Shown one piece after another: positions 25,956 through 35,245 of a stretch of DNA of 64,000 bases. Position 1 is the first letter of the stretch. The number at the start of each line of letters is the position of its first letter. Location: positions 1 through 64,000 of the forward strand of contig NZ_JABJRC010000008.1 of assembly GCF_013131805.1 (NCBI RefSeq). The letters are read 5' to 3'. The notes under the pieces are model-generated. The model saw only the letters and a program-made list of their open reading frames with translations. It made no database searches and was not told where the DNA came from. Source of the stretch: Kribbella sandramycini (GTDB lineage Bacteria; Actinomycetota; Actinomycetes; Propionibacteriales; Kribbellaceae). The position numbers and the translations under genes were made by a program.

Positions 25956-25986
25956 CCAGTAGCGGTCAGGAGTTGACCGCTACTGG
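25956..25986. repeat. Perfect 13-bp inverted repeat between fumA and the VOC gene
   Basis: CCAGTAGCGGTCA (25956-25968) and TGACCGCTACTGG (25974-25986) flank a 5-nt loop. It starts 14 nt after the fumarase stop and ends 16 nt before the VOC start. It may end the fumarase transcript or be an operator for the VOC gene; there is no T-tract on the plus strand. Confidence 0.6.
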
Positions 25987-26002
25987 CGGCAGACTGGGGG
26001 AC

Positions 26003-26500
26003 ATGACGACGACGCAGCAGTTTCCCGGTGGCAAGGCGGCAGTGACTCCGTACGTGGTGGTGAAGGGCGCGGCGCGGTTCCTGGAGTTCGTCGAGCAGAC
26101 GTTCGAGGTCAAGCGCTCCTTCGACGTTCCGAACCAGGACGGCACCCTCGGGCACGCCGAGATCACCGTCGGCGGATCGGTCCTGATGGCCTTCGACGCC
26201 CAGCCGGACTGGCCCGACACCCCGGCCTTCCTCAGCGTCTTCGTCGCGGACGTCGACGCCGTCCTCGCCCGCGCGCTCGACGCCGGCGCCACCCTGCTCA
26301 CCCCGATGGCGGAGTCGCGGGTCAGCGGCGACCGCGGCTGCCGGGTCACCGACCCTCTGGGCAACATCTGGTGGCTGCAGACCCACCTGTACGACGTCAA
26401 CCCGGCCGACCTCCAGGAAGTCTTCAGCGACCCCGCAGAGCTCGCCAAGATGAAGGTCGCCATCGACACCTTCGCCGACGAAATGCGCAGCCGCGCCTGA
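26003..26500 (+). CDS. VOC-superfamily (glyoxalase/bleomycin resistance-like) protein
   Basis: This 165-residue protein has the paired beta-alpha-beta-beta-beta modules of the vicinal oxygen chelate fold, PhnB-like: TPYVVVKGAARFLEFVEQTFEVKRSFD, HAEITVGGSVLMAFDA, then FVADVDAVLARALDAGATLLTP and DRGCRVTDPLGNIWWLQTH. The C-terminal 40 residues form a helical tail. It may bind metal or a small toxic ligand; no specific activity can be assigned. The ATG at 26003 is chosen because a GGGGG purine run precedes it and the family N-terminus fits. An in-frame GTG at 25973 lies inside the hairpin. Confidence 0.82.
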   Translation: MTTTQQFPGGKAAVTPYVVVKGAARFLEFVEQTFEVKRSFDVPNQDGTLGHAEITVGGSVLMAFDAQPDWPDTPAFLSVFVADVDAVLARALDAGATLLTPMAESRVSGDRGCRVTDPLGNIWWLQTHLYDVNPADLQEVFSDPAELAKMKVAIDTFADEMRSRA

Positions 26501-26510
26501 CCCCCAAAGG

Positions 26511-27161
26511 TCAGCTGGCGAACAGCTCCGGCTGGGGGTCGGCCGGGGCTGGGGGCAGCGGCCAGTCGGGCGGTGCCGTCCAGGTTTCCCAGTGGTCGCA
26601 GAACGGATGCGTCCAGGCTTGGATGTCGAGGACGGCGCGGTGGGCGGTGGCGGTGATCTGGTCGGCCTCGGCTTGGGTGAAGCGGCCGGCCAGGACGGCG
26701 CCTTCCAGTTCGTCCTCGTCCTTCCAGTGGATCTGCCGGTCGGGCGTGATCCAGAGGTCGAGAACGTGGTCCTGAGTGGTGGTACGACGGGCGGCCTGGT
26801 CCCGGACGTGTGGCGACTCGAGGTTCACGTACCAGCCGCGGAAGGCGCCGTCCTCGGACCAGAAATACCAGACGGACCAGGGTTTACCGGGCGGAACGAC
26901 CTTGAGAATGCCGGTACCGCGCCAGGTGTCGAGTTTGAGCACGCGCTCCTGGCTGAACATCCCCGTCGGGCCGGCGTGGCGGAGCTCCCGGCCGTCGGTC
27001 AGGACGGGTTTGAGCAGCGGCGTACCGGGCGCGAGCCAGGCGACCAGGCCGTCCGCGTCATCGCGGACGACCGTCATCGGGCGGACGTTCGGCTTGTCGG
27101 CGAATCGCCCGCTCCCGGCGTACACCCACTCGATCGTGGTCCCGGGCTCCCAGTAGGTCAC
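26511..27161 (-). CDS. DUF402 domain protein
   Basis: This 216-residue protein matches DUF402 (FomD-like barrel) proteins: [87 protein letters not shown]. Characterised members are nucleotide phosphate hydrolases, and the acidic D-x-D/E-DE residues that bind divalent metal are present. The exact substrate is unknown. The GTG start overlaps the fumC stop (GTGA at 27158-27161), so translation is coupled to the fumarase upstream. Confidence 0.85.
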   Translation of the reverse strand: MTYWEPGTTIEWVYAGSGRFADKPNVRPMTVVRDDADGLVAWLAPGTPLLKPVLTDGRELRHAGPTGMFSQERVLKLDTWRGTGILKVVPPGKPWSVWYFWSEDGAFRGWYVNLESPHVRDQAARRTTTQDHVLDLWITPDRQIHWKDEDELEGAVLAGRFTQAEADQITATAHRAVLDIQAWTHPFCDHWETWTAPPDWPLPPAPADPQPELFAS

Positions 27162-28561
27162 GAAACCGCCGGCCGCGTCATCGACAGGACGTCGAGGGCG
27201 GCGTCCAGCTGCTCCTCGGTCAGGTCGCCCTTCGCGACATGCCCGTTCTCGATCACGACCTCGCGGATCGTCTTCCCCTGTTTCAGCGCGCTCTTCGCGA
27301 CGGCGGCCGCGTTCTCGTAGCCGATGTAGCGGTTCAGCGGGGTGACGATCGACGGCGACGACTCGGCCAGCGCCCGCGCGTGCTCGACATTCGCGGTGAT
27401 GCCGTCGACGCAGCGGGTCGCGAGCACCCGCGAAGCGTTGCCGAGCAGGGTGATCGACTCGAGCAGGTTCCGCGCTATCACCGGCAGCATCACGTTCAGC
27501 TCGAAGTTGCCCCCGGCACCGGCCACGGTGATCGTGGTGTCGTTGCCGATCACCTGCGCGGCGACCATCAGCGTCGCCTCGCAGATCACCGGGTTCACCT
27601 TGCCGGGCATGATGCTCGACCCGGGCTGCAGATCCGGCAGAGCGATCTCGCCGAGCCCGGCGCGCGGCCCGGAGCCCATCCAGCGCAGGTCGTTGCAGAT
27701 CTTGGTCAGGCTGACCGCGATCGTCTTCAGCGCACCCGAGAGCTCGACCAGCCCGTCCCGCGCGCCCTGCGCCTCGAAGTGGTCCTCAGCTTCGGTCAGC
27801 GACAGCCCGGTCCGCCGGTTCAGCTCCTCGATCACGGCCGCCGCGAACCCGGGCGGCGTGTTGATCCCGGTGCCGACCGCCGTCCCGCCCAAGGGCAGCT
27901 CGGAGACCCGCGGCAGCGCCGCCTGGACCCGCTCGGCCCCGCGCCGGATCTGCTGCGCGTACCCGTTGAACTCCTGCCCGAGCGTCACCGGCGTCGCGTC
28001 CATCAGGTGCGTCCGCCCCGACTTCACGACCTCCGCGAACTCCGAGCCCTTGGCCGCCAGCGAAGCCGCCAGTACGTCGAGGGCCGGCAACAGCTCCTGG
28101 ACGACGCCGGCCGTCGCCGCGACATGGATCGCCGACGGGAAGGTGTCGTTACTGGACTGCGAAGCGTTCACATGGTCGTTCGGGTGGACGTCGGCCCCCA
28201 GCGAGCGGGTCGCCAGCGTCGCGAGCACCTCGTTGACGTTCATGTTGGTCGACGTCCCGGAGCCGGTCTGGAAGACGTCGATCGGGAACTCCGCGTCGTA
28301 CGAGCCGGCGGCGACGATATCCGCGGCCGCGGCGATCGCGTCCGCACGCTCGCCGTCCAGGACGCCGAGGGAGGCGTTCACCACGGCGGCCGAGGCCTTG
28401 ATGTGCGCCAGCGCGTGGATCAGCGCGGGCTCCAGCGGCCGGCCGGAGATCGGGAAGTTCTCCACCGCGCGCTGCGTCTGCGCCCGCCACAACGCGTCCC
28501 GAGGCACCTTGACCTCGCCCATCGTGTCGTGCTCGATCCGGTACTCGACGTCGTCTCCCAT
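27158..28561 (-). CDS. fumC: Class II fumarate hydratase
   Basis: This 467-residue FumC is the iron-independent tetrameric fumarase. Three active-site segments are present: [33 protein letters not shown] and the fumarase/aspartase signature [13 protein letters not shown]. The catalytic His/Glu residues are seen in [17 protein letters not shown]. The ATG at 28561 is preceded by TAGGCT and 7 nt, and that box contains the TAG stop of the upstream gene, so fumC may have its own leaderless promoter. DUF402 is coupled downstream. Confidence 0.96.
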   Translation of the reverse strand: MGDDVEYRIEHDTMGEVKVPRDALWRAQTQRAVENFPISGRPLEPALIHALAHIKASAAVVNASLGVLDGERADAIAAAADIVAAGSYDAEFPIDVFQTGSGTSTNMNVNEVLATLATRSLGADVHPNDHVNASQSSNDTFPSAIHVAATAGVVQELLPALDVLAASLAAKGSEFAEVVKSGRTHLMDATPVTLGQEFNGYAQQIRRGAERVQAALPRVSELPLGGTAVGTGINTPPGFAAAVIEELNRRTGLSLTEAEDHFEAQGARDGLVELSGALKTIAVSLTKICNDLRWMGSGPRAGLGEIALPDLQPGSSIMPGKVNPVICEATLMVAAQVIGNDTTITVAGAGGNFELNVMLPVIARNLLESITLLGNASRVLATRCVDGITANVEHARALAESSPSIVTPLNRYIGYENAAAVAKSALKQGKTIREVVIENGHVAKGDLTEEQLDAALDVLSMTRPAVS

Positions 28562-28571
28562 ACCTGCCAGC

Positions 28572-29213
28572 CTACGTCGCGCCCTGGTAGACGTAGTAGC
28601 ACTCGTCCCGGCCCTGCAAGCGCACCGGCACCGGCGTCACCACGCACTCCCCGAACGTCGCCCGCAGCGCCGACTCCAGCTCCGGCGAGGCCGACGCGGA
28701 CCACACTGTCAGCACGCCGCCGGCCCGCAGCCGGGCCCGGCAGACCTCGAGGAAGTCCGGCCGGTAGATCGACGAATTCTCGTTGTAGACAAGGAAATCC
28801 GGCCCGTTGTCCACATCCAGCAGGATCGCGTCGTACGCCGCTTCCGCAGCCGCCGCGATCACCTCCCGGACGTCGCCGATCGCCACCGAGACCCGCGGAT
28901 CGCCGAGCACCGACGGCACCAGGCCGGCCCGCATCCAGGCCACCAGCTCCGGCTCGATCTCCGCGACGACGACCGCGCCGAGACGAACATCACGCAGCAG
29001 CGCCCGCACGGTGTACCCGAGCCCCAGCCCGCCGACCAGCACCCGATCCGGCCGCCGCACGGTCGCCAGCGCGGCCGCCGCGAGCAGCTCCTCACTCGAC
29101 GTCTCGACGTCGTCCATCACGAAGACGCCGTTCACCCGCAGCTCCAGCGCGCCGTCCGCGCGCTGCCGCAGCAACAGGTCGCCGCGCTCACTCTGCGCCC
29201 GCGCGATCTCCAT
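28572..29213 (-). CDS. Spermidine synthase-like methyltransferase-fold protein
   Basis: This 213-residue protein has the spermine/spermidine synthase-like Rossmann domain: [37 protein letters not shown] (SAM/dcSAM loop), [15 protein letters not shown] and [16 protein letters not shown]. The N-terminal beta domain of true polyamine synthases is very short. Whether it is an aminopropyltransferase or a methyltransferase cannot be told. It lies 1 nt after the response regulator stop on the minus strand, so it may be the distal gene of the two-component operon. Confidence 0.8.
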   Translation of the reverse strand: MEIARAQSERGDLLLRQRADGALELRVNGVFVMDDVETSSEELLAAAALATVRRPDRVLVGGLGLGYTVRALLRDVRLGAVVVAEIEPELVAWMRAGLVPSVLGDPRVSVAIGDVREVIAAAAEAAYDAILLDVDNGPDFLVYNENSSIYRPDFLEVCRARLRAGGVLTVWSASASPELESALRATFGECVVTPVPVRLQGRDECYYVYQGAT

Positions 29214-29214
29214 C

Positions 29215-29865
29215 TCAGACCAGCCCCGCGTCGTGGGCCAGGATCGCGAGCTGGACCCGGTTGGTGACCTGCAGCTTCCCGAGCGCGTTGGTCAGATGCG
29301 TCTTCACGGTCGCGACGCCGAGATCGAGCGCCGTGGCGACCTCCGCGTTGCTCTTGCCTTCAGCCACCGCGAGGACGACGTCCAGCTCACGCTCGGTCAG
29401 CCCGTCGAGGGCGGCCCGGGCGGCGGTCCGCCGGAGCGTCGCATCGGACTCGCCGACGTAGTCCATCAGCTGGCGCGTCGATTGCGGTGACAGCACCGAC
29501 TCCCCCGCCGCGACCTTCAGCACCGCGGCGACGATCTCGGCCGGCGCCGCGTCCTTGAGCAGATACCCGGCCGCGCCCGCCCGGAGCGCACGCAACAGAT
29601 GCTCGTCCGAGCCGAAGGTGGTCAGGATCAGCACCTCGGCCTGCCCGCGCAGCTCGGCCGTCGCGGCGACGCCGTCCAGCACCGGCATCCCGATATCCAT
29701 CAGGACGACGTCCGGCCGCAGCTCGCGGACGGCGTCGATCGCCTGCCGACCGTCGGCCGCCTGCCCGACCAGCTGGAGCTCGGGCGCACCGGCCAGCATG
29801 CTCGCCAGCCCGGCCCGGACGAGTGGGTCGTCGTCGACCAGAAGCAGCCGGACCGGATCACTCAC
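29215..29865 (-). CDS. NarL/LuxR-family response regulator
   Basis: This 216-residue regulator has a receiver domain (residues about 4-120) with acidic pocket residues LLVDDDPLVRAGL, phospho-acceptor Asp in RPDVVLMDIGMPVLDG, Thr in ILTTFG and Lys in GYLLKDAA. The C-terminal LuxR helix-turn-helix reads LTERELDVVLAVAEGKSNAEVATALDLGVATVKTHLTNALGKLQV. The partner kinase gene ends 4 bp upstream. The GTG at 29865 is preceded by TACGAT and 6 nt at the very end of the kinase gene, so an internal leaderless promoter is possible besides read-through. Confidence 0.93.
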   Translation of the reverse strand: MSDPVRLLLVDDDPLVRAGLASMLAGAPELQLVGQAADGRQAIDAVRELRPDVVLMDIGMPVLDGVAATAELRGQAEVLILTTFGSDEHLLRALRAGAAGYLLKDAAPAEIVAAVLKVAAGESVLSPQSTRQLMDYVGESDATLRRTAARAALDGLTERELDVVLAVAEGKSNAEVATALDLGVATVKTHLTNALGKLQVTNRVQLAILAHDAGLV

Positions 29866-29869
29866 GGCC

Positions 29870-31003
29870 TCATCGTAGGACACGCCAAGGCAACCAGGCC
29901 GCCAGCCGGAACTCGCCGTCCGCCGTCCCGTACTCGATCCGCCCACCGGCCGGCGACACCCGCTCGGCCAGCCCGACCAGCCCCACCCGCGACCCCGGGC
30001 CGCCCGACCCCGACTCGACCCGGTTGACCAGCTCGATCGCGAGCTCGGCGCCCGGCGTACCGCTCAACGTCAGCCGGACGGGCTGCCGTGGCGCGTGCTT
30101 GCGCGCGTTGGTCAGCCCCTCCTGCACGATCCGGTACGCCGTCAGGTCGGTCACCGCGGCCGGCTCGACCGAGGTCACCAGCTCGATCACCATCCCGGCC
30201 GCGCGCGACTCCGCGATCAGCTTGGCGATCCCCCGCCGCGGGCCGTCGTCGCCGGACCGCAGTACGCCGACGATCTCGCGCAGATCCTCGACGGACTCAC
30301 GCGCGCTCACCCGGATCACCCCGGCCGCGCGGGCCAGCTCTTCGGGTGGCATGTCCGGCCGGAACTCGAGCGCGCCGGCATGCACGCTCAACAACGACAG
30401 CCGATGCCCGAGCGCGTCGTGCATGTCCCGCGCGATCCGCTCCCGCTCGGCCCGGACCGCTCGCTCGGACAGCGACACCATCAGCTGCCGCCGGGTCCGG
30501 ACGACGATGCCCCAGGCAACCAATGCCAGACAGGCCAGCGCGGTCAGCGCGACCGCGATCGGGTAGGCGTTCGGCGCGTCGGCGATCGGATAGATCCAGA
30601 ACTGGATCATGCACGAGGCCATCGCGACGGCCCCGATCGACAGACTGACCGCGGGCCGCCGGTGCACCGAGACACTGAACAACGCCAGCCCGCCCGCACC
30701 GCCGAGCGACGGCACCGCCGTCGACCCGACGATCATCACCAGCGCCAGCCCGGCCGGCCAGCGCCGCCGGAGCAACAGCGCGAGCGCGCCCGCGACACAC
30801 AGCGGGAGGCTGAGCCAGAGCGGCAGCTGCCCGAACCGCGGCTCCGGCTGGCGATCCCCGACCACCGGCAGCCCGATCAGCAGCGCGAGCACGACGCAGG
30901 CCACGTCGACCACGCGATCGCGCGGCGTCCGGCGGCCGTACCCGGGCGCGGCGCTCGATCCCGGCTCGATCAGCGCGGCGAGAATCCCCGGCTTGCTCTC
31001 CAC
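29870..31003 (-). CDS. Sensor histidine kinase (HisKA_3 type)
   Basis: This 377-residue kinase has about five to six membrane segments in the first 170 residues and no large outer sensor domain. The HisKA_3 dimerisation helix with phospho-acceptor His is in ERERIARDMHDALGHRLSLLSVHAGAL. The HATPase domain follows with YRIVQEGLTNARKHAP (N box) and GPGSRVGLVGLAERVSPAGG (G box). This type phosphorylates NarL-family regulators such as the one downstream. The GTG at 31003 lies 7 nt after TACCGT. It is divergent from the fucosidase gene, with 109 bp between the starts. Confidence 0.92.
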   Translation of the reverse strand: MESKPGILAALIEPGSSAAPGYGRRTPRDRVVDVACVVLALLIGLPVVGDRQPEPRFGQLPLWLSLPLCVAGALALLLRRRWPAGLALVMIVGSTAVPSLGGAGGLALFSVSVHRRPAVSLSIGAVAMASCMIQFWIYPIADAPNAYPIAVALTALACLALVAWGIVVRTRRQLMVSLSERAVRAERERIARDMHDALGHRLSLLSVHAGALEFRPDMPPEELARAAGVIRVSARESVEDLREIVGVLRSGDDGPRRGIAKLIAESRAAGMVIELVTSVEPAAVTDLTAYRIVQEGLTNARKHAPRQPVRLTLSGTPGAELAIELVNRVESGSGGPGSRVGLVGLAERVSPAGGRIEYGTADGEFRLAAWLPWRVLR

Positions 31004-31112
31004 GGCTGTGACGGTACAAGACTTTGGGTTGAGGCCGGCGTCCACCGGACGGCGTGCGGAAGGATGCCCCGGGCGGATCCGCCGGCGGCGGTCCGGGCGG
31101 CAAGGTGGAGAC

Positions 31113-32699
31113 ATGATGCTTGCCGACAGCAAGAAGCCCAAGCGGCGCCGGGTGGCGCGATTCTTCCTCGGTCTGACCGCGTTCGCCGTCACGCTGGTCC
31201 TGGTCTTCGTGGGCGGGTCGAAGATCTGGATGTGGCAGGACGATCGCAAGGCCGAGCTGACGACGTCCGGCCCGTACACGGCCGATCTGGCGTCGCTGCA
31301 GCAGCATCAGCTGCCGAAGTGGTTCCAGGACGCCAAGTTCGGCGTGATGCTGCACTGGGGGCTGTACTCCGTGCCCGGGTTCGCGCGCAAGGGCGTGCCG
31401 TTCGCCGAGCTGCTGCAGAAGGAGTACGAGCACGCGATGACGCACAACCCGTACGCCGAGGACTACGCGAACGCGATGAAGGACCCGAAGTCGCCGACCG
31501 CGGCGTACCACCGCGAGCACTACGGGAACGCGCCGTACAGCGATTTCACCAAGCAGTTCGAGGCCGGGCTGGCGAAGTGGGATCCCGAGCGCTGGGCGGC
31601 GCAGTTCAAGGCCGCGGGCGCGTCGTACATCGTGGTGACGGCGAAGTACGCGGACGGGTACTCGCTCTGGCCGACCCAGGTCCGCAACCCGCACGCGCCC
31701 GGCTTCCACTCCAAGCGCGACCTGATGGGCGAGCTGGCGGCCGCCGTCCGCAAGCAGGGGCTGAAGTTCGGCGTGTACTACTCCGGCGGCGTCGACTGGA
31801 CCTTCCAGAAGAAGACCGTGAAGACCTTCGGCGACTACATCTACCTGCACTACGGCGAGGACTACCGCGAGTACGCCGTCGCCCAGGTGCGCGAGCTGAT
31901 CAAGCGGTACCAGCCGGACATCCTGTGGAACGACATCGCCTGGCCGACCGGCCCCAAGCGCCTGTACGCCCTGATGGCGGACTACTACAACACCGTCCCG
32001 GAGGGGGTCGTCGACGACCGCTGGAGTACGGCGACGTTCGGACGGCAGGTGATGGGGCTCAAGCCGCTGCGCTGGGGGTACGACCAACTGCTGAAGCAGG
32101 TGTTCAAGGACCCGTCCGTCTCCGAGCAACCGCCGAAGGACTCCGCGCACAGCGACTTCCGGACGCCGGAGTACGCCGACTTCGACACCATCCAGGACAA
32201 GTTCTGGCAGCAGGACCGCGGGATCGGCGGCTCGTTCGGCTACAACCGCACCGAGACCGAGGCGGATCACACCAAGTCGCCTGAGCTGATCGCCGAGCTC
32301 GCCCGGGCCGGCGCCAACAACGGCGCGCTACTGCTCAACGTCGGCCCCAGCGGCGGCGAGGGCGAGATCGTCCCCGAGCAGCTCAGCCGGCTCACCGACA
32401 TCGGCGCCTGGCTCCGCATCAACCGCGAGGCCTACGACGGCACCCGCCCCTGGAGCCAGTCGTCGGCCAAAACCACCGCCGGCGACACCGTCACCTTCAC
32501 CACCCGCGGCAACGACCTCTACGTCACCGTCCTCGGCCGCCCCACAGGCGACATCGTCATCAAGGACCTGGAACTGAGGGGTAAAGCCACCCGCCTCGGC
32601 GGCGGTTCCGTACCCCTCACTGCGACAGCTGGCGAGACCACCCTGAAGGCAGCCGCCGACGGGACCTACGCCCCGGTCTTCAAGATCAGCCAACCGTGA
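31113..32699 (+). CDS. GH29 alpha-L-fucosidase, membrane-anchored
   Basis: This 528-residue protein has a basic N-terminus and an uncleaved-looking membrane helix (FFLGLTAFAVTLVLVFVGG), placing the enzyme outside the membrane. The GH29 barrel has LPKWFQDAKFGVMLHWGLYSVPGF, AAGASYIVVTAKYADGYSLWPT and the nucleophile Asp in QPDILWNDIAWP, followed by the typical GANNGALLLNVGPSGGEGEI end and a C-terminal beta-sandwich. It should release L-fucose from glycans. GGTGGAG precedes the twin ATGs at 31113 and 31116; the second has the better spacing. It is divergent from the two-component system, which may control it. Confidence 0.92.
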   Translation: MMLADSKKPKRRRVARFFLGLTAFAVTLVLVFVGGSKIWMWQDDRKAELTTSGPYTADLASLQQHQLPKWFQDAKFGVMLHWGLYSVPGFARKGVPFAELLQKEYEHAMTHNPYAEDYANAMKDPKSPTAAYHREHYGNAPYSDFTKQFEAGLAKWDPERWAAQFKAAGASYIVVTAKYADGYSLWPTQVRNPHAPGFHSKRDLMGELAAAVRKQGLKFGVYYSGGVDWTFQKKTVKTFGDYIYLHYGEDYREYAVAQVRELIKRYQPDILWNDIAWPTGPKRLYALMADYYNTVPEGVVDDRWSTATFGRQVMGLKPLRWGYDQLLKQVFKDPSVSEQPPKDSAHSDFRTPEYADFDTIQDKFWQQDRGIGGSFGYNRTETEADHTKSPELIAELARAGANNGALLLNVGPSGGEGEIVPEQLSRLTDIGAWLRINREAYDGTRPWSQSSAKTTAGDTVTFTTRGNDLYVTVLGRPTGDIVIKDLELRGKATRLGGGSVPLTATAGETTLKAAADGTYAPVFKISQP

Positions 32700-32702
32700 A
32701 GG

Positions 32703-33401
32703 TCAGTACCAGCCCTTGGCCTGGGAGTGGCCCCAGGCGGCGCAGGGGGAGCCGTAGCGGTCTTCGATGTAGTCGAGGCCCCACTTGATCTGGGTGACCG
32801 GGTTGGTGCGCCAGTCGGCGCCGTAGGAGGCCATGCGGTTGCCGGGGAGGGCTTGGGCGATGCCGTAGGCCGAGGAGGTGGGGTTGTCGGCGCGGGGGTT
32901 CCAGCGGGATTCCTTGTTCCAGAGCTTCTCGAGGCAGCTGAACTGGCCGTCGCCCCAGCCGTGGTCGGGGAGGAGGTTGCGGGCGATCTGCTTCGGCGTG
33001 CCCTCGTACTTCTTCCGCTCGGCGTCGCGGCTCTCTCGCTCGGCGCGCGAGCTGCGGTCGGTCTTGCGCAGCGCCTCGTAGCGCTTGCCGGCGGCGTTCT
33101 TGGCCTGGCGGAGGCGCTCGGCGGCGTCCTGGGAGGCTTTGATCTCCTGCGCGACGGCCTCCACCTGGGTGCGCATCCGGGCGGCGTCCTCGGCGGCGCT
33201 GATGCCGTCCGCGGGGTTCAGCGACGGGCCTTTCGCGCCGTGCGCCTTCTCGCTGTTCAGCACGGCCATCTCGGCGCGGCCCGACACGCTTTCGGACGCG
33301 GAGCTGCTCCCGGGGGAGCTGAAGAGGTCGACACCCGCGACTACGGTGACCACGGCGATCCCAGTGATGGAGAGGACCGCGACGGAGCGCTTCGCTTTCA
33401 T
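32703..33401 (-). CDS. Secreted lytic transglycosylase-like protein
   Basis: This 232-residue protein has a signal sequence or anchor (MKAKRSVAVLSITGIAVVTVVAGV), a central charged coiled coil (residues about 70-135) and a C-terminal SLT-like domain. The catalytic Glu is in KLWNKESRWNPRADNP, followed by SSAYGIAQALPGNRMASYGADWRTNPVTQIKWGLDYI and a Cys pair (FSCLEK and SPCAAW). It probably cleaves peptidoglycan glycan strands. The ATG at 33401 follows GGAAGGAAAG. It ends 3 bp from the convergent fucosidase stop, with no terminator between them. Confidence 0.88.
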   Translation of the reverse strand: MKAKRSVAVLSITGIAVVTVVAGVDLFSSPGSSSASESVSGRAEMAVLNSEKAHGAKGPSLNPADGISAAEDAARMRTQVEAVAQEIKASQDAAERLRQAKNAAGKRYEALRKTDRSSRAERESRDAERKKYEGTPKQIARNLLPDHGWGDGQFSCLEKLWNKESRWNPRADNPTSSAYGIAQALPGNRMASYGADWRTNPVTQIKWGLDYIEDRYGSPCAAWGHSQAKGWY

Positions 33402-33488
33402 CTTTCCTTCCGAGAAACCCGACCCCCGTCGGTTGCAACAGGAACATACTTTGGCCTAAACGGACCGTGATCACAAGCAGGTCACGGC

Positions 33489-33523
33489 GACGGCGCGGCC
33501 GCCGGAGTGGCGACCGCGCCGTC
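33489..33523 (-). terminator. Terminator of the PhoH-type gene
   Basis: GACGGCGCGG (33489-33498) pairs with CCGCGCCGTC (33514-33523) around a 15-nt loop. It lies 60 nt past the PhoH stop on the minus strand. Confidence 0.6.
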
Positions 33524-33582
33524 TGGGCCGAAGTCTTACGCGTGCTTTACAGATCGTGATGGGTCAAGGCCCGGATGACTGC

Positions 33583-34917
33583 TTACAGCTGCAGGTCGTC
33601 GAGCATCTCGGTGACGAGCGCCGCGATCGGCGACCGCTCGGAGCGGGTCAGCGTGACGTGGGCGAACAGCGGGTGTCCCTTGAGCTGCTCGACCACCGCG
33701 ACGACGCCGTCATGCCGGCCGACCCGCAGGTTGTCGCGCTGGGCGACGTCGTGGGTCAGCACGACCCGCGAGTTGGCGCCGACCCGGGACAGCACCGTGA
33801 GCAGCACGTTGCGCTCCAGCGACTGGGCCTCGTCGACGATCACGAACGCGTCGTGCAGGGACCGGCCGCGGATGTGGGTCAGCGGCAGCACCTCGAGCAT
33901 GCCACGGTCCATCACCTCTTCGATGACGTCGTTCCCGGCCAGCGCGCCGAGCGTGTCGAAGACGGCCTGCGCCCAGGGCTGCATCTTCTCCGACTCGCTG
34001 CCCGGCAGGTAGCCGAGCTCCTGCCCGCCGACCGCGAACAGCGGCCGGAAGACGACCACCTTCTTGTGCTGGCGGCGCTCCATCACCGCCTCCAGGCCCG
34101 CGCACAGCGCCAGCGCCGACTTACCGGTGCCGGCCCGGCCGCCGAGCGAGATGATCCCGACGTCCGGGTCCAGCAGCAGGTCGAGCGCGACCCGCTGTTC
34201 GGCCGAGCGGCCGCGGATCCCGAACGCCTCCCGGTCGCCGCGGACCAGCCGGATCCGCTTGTCCGGCATCACCCGGCCGAGCGCGCTGCCCCGGTCGGAC
34301 AGCAGCACCAGCCCGGTGTGCGTCGGGAACTCACCGGCCTGCCGCAGTTCCAGGACGCCGTTCTCGTACAGGTCGTCCACATCGGCGACCTCGACCTCGA
34401 GCTCGGCCATCCCGGTCCAGCCGGACTCCAGCGTCAGCTCCGCGCGGTACTCCTCGGCCTGCAGCCCGCAGGCCGAGGCCTTGACCCGCATCGGCAGGTC
34501 CTTGGAGACCAGCGTGACGTCGCGGCCCTCGGCCTTGAAGTTACAGGCGACGGCCAGGATCCGGCTGTCGTTGTCGCCGAGCCGGAAACCGGCCGGCAGG
34601 CTCTCGGGGTCGGTGTGGTTCAGCTCGACCCGGAGGGTTCCACCCTTCTCACCCACTGGCAGGGGTGCGTCCAGACGTCCGTACTGGATCCGGAGCTCGT
34701 CGAGTAGGCGCAACGCGGTGCGTGCGAAGTAGCCGAGCTCCGGGTGATGCCGTTTGGCCTCCAATTCGGTGACGACGACCACCGGCACGATCACCTCGTG
34801 CTCGTCGAACCGCAGCAGCGCGTGCGGGTCCGACAGCAGCACCGAGGTGTCCAGCACGAAAGTGCGCTGGGCCGGTGTGGATGAGGTACTTGACGCATTG
34901 GCGTGGGTGGCAGCCAT
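33583..34917 (-). CDS. PIN domain-PhoH family ATPase (PhoH2-type)
   Basis: This 444-residue fusion has an N-terminal PIN RNase domain ([43 protein letters not shown] with the acidic metal ligands) and a C-terminal PhoH ATPase. In the ATPase, Walker A is [12 protein letters not shown] and Walker B is [25 protein letters not shown]. Mycobacterial PhoH2 of this architecture is reported to be an RNA helicase and RNase. The ATG at 34917 has AGAGGACG upstream; the longer frame starts within the promoter region. No antitoxin-like upstream gene (PhoAT) is seen. Confidence 0.93.
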   Translation of the reverse strand: MAATHANASSTSSTPAQRTFVLDTSVLLSDPHALLRFDEHEVIVPVVVVTELEAKRHHPELGYFARTALRLLDELRIQYGRLDAPLPVGEKGGTLRVELNHTDPESLPAGFRLGDNDSRILAVACNFKAEGRDVTLVSKDLPMRVKASACGLQAEEYRAELTLESGWTGMAELEVEVADVDDLYENGVLELRQAGEFPTHTGLVLLSDRGSALGRVMPDKRIRLVRGDREAFGIRGRSAEQRVALDLLLDPDVGIISLGGRAGTGKSALALCAGLEAVMERRQHKKVVVFRPLFAVGGQELGYLPGSESEKMQPWAQAVFDTLGALAGNDVIEEVMDRGMLEVLPLTHIRGRSLHDAFVIVDEAQSLERNVLLTVLSRVGANSRVVLTHDVAQRDNLRVGRHDGVVAVVEQLKGHPLFAHVTLTRSERSPIAALVTEMLDDLQL

Positions 34918-35245
34918 GTCGCACGTCCTCTCGGGCCGCGACGTGTACCACGCCCGGCCCACCAGTGTTAGGTGTTGGACCGGGATTCGGGGATCAGTAG
35001 TAGCACCGGGACAGAGCGTCTCCGGTACACCGGCTGGCGAACGATTCTCAAAACTGATCGCACCTCCCGTAACAGCCGGCTTCCCCTCCGACCGTCATTG
35101 TCAGAGTAGGAGGGTCCGGCAAACCCCGCAGCCCGACACGCCCGGCCCCGGGGTTAACAGGGTGTTACACCTTCCCCTCCCCCGGGGGAGACCGTTCACC
35201 CCGCCGGGTGATCCGGTCGCGGAGCGTGCCGACGACGCTCGGACC
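34918..35245. other. Divergent intergenic region with palindromes
   Basis: This gap of about 330 bp must hold promoters for the PIN-PhoH gene (minus) and the membrane protein gene (plus). Visible elements are TAACA-GGG-TGTTA (35155-35167) and the 14-bp palindrome CTCCCCCGGGGGAG (35177-35190), either of which could be a regulator site. No convincing -35/-10 pair was recognised and no coding frame was seen. Confidence 0.4.

Noticed and set aside
27239-29461. 740-codon open frame on the plus strand opposite fumC and its neighbours
   Set aside because: The composition is Arg/Pro/His biased and low in complexity, and the other strand encodes three well-supported proteins.
30095-32284. 729-codon and 657-codon open frames overlapping the kinase and fucosidase genes
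   Set aside because: Both run through the histidine kinase and fucosidase genes in other frames and carry no domain features.
33583-34917. PhoAT-type toxin-antitoxin locus
   Set aside because: The PIN-PhoH fusion is present, but no small upstream antitoxin-like gene was found in the 330-bp gap.
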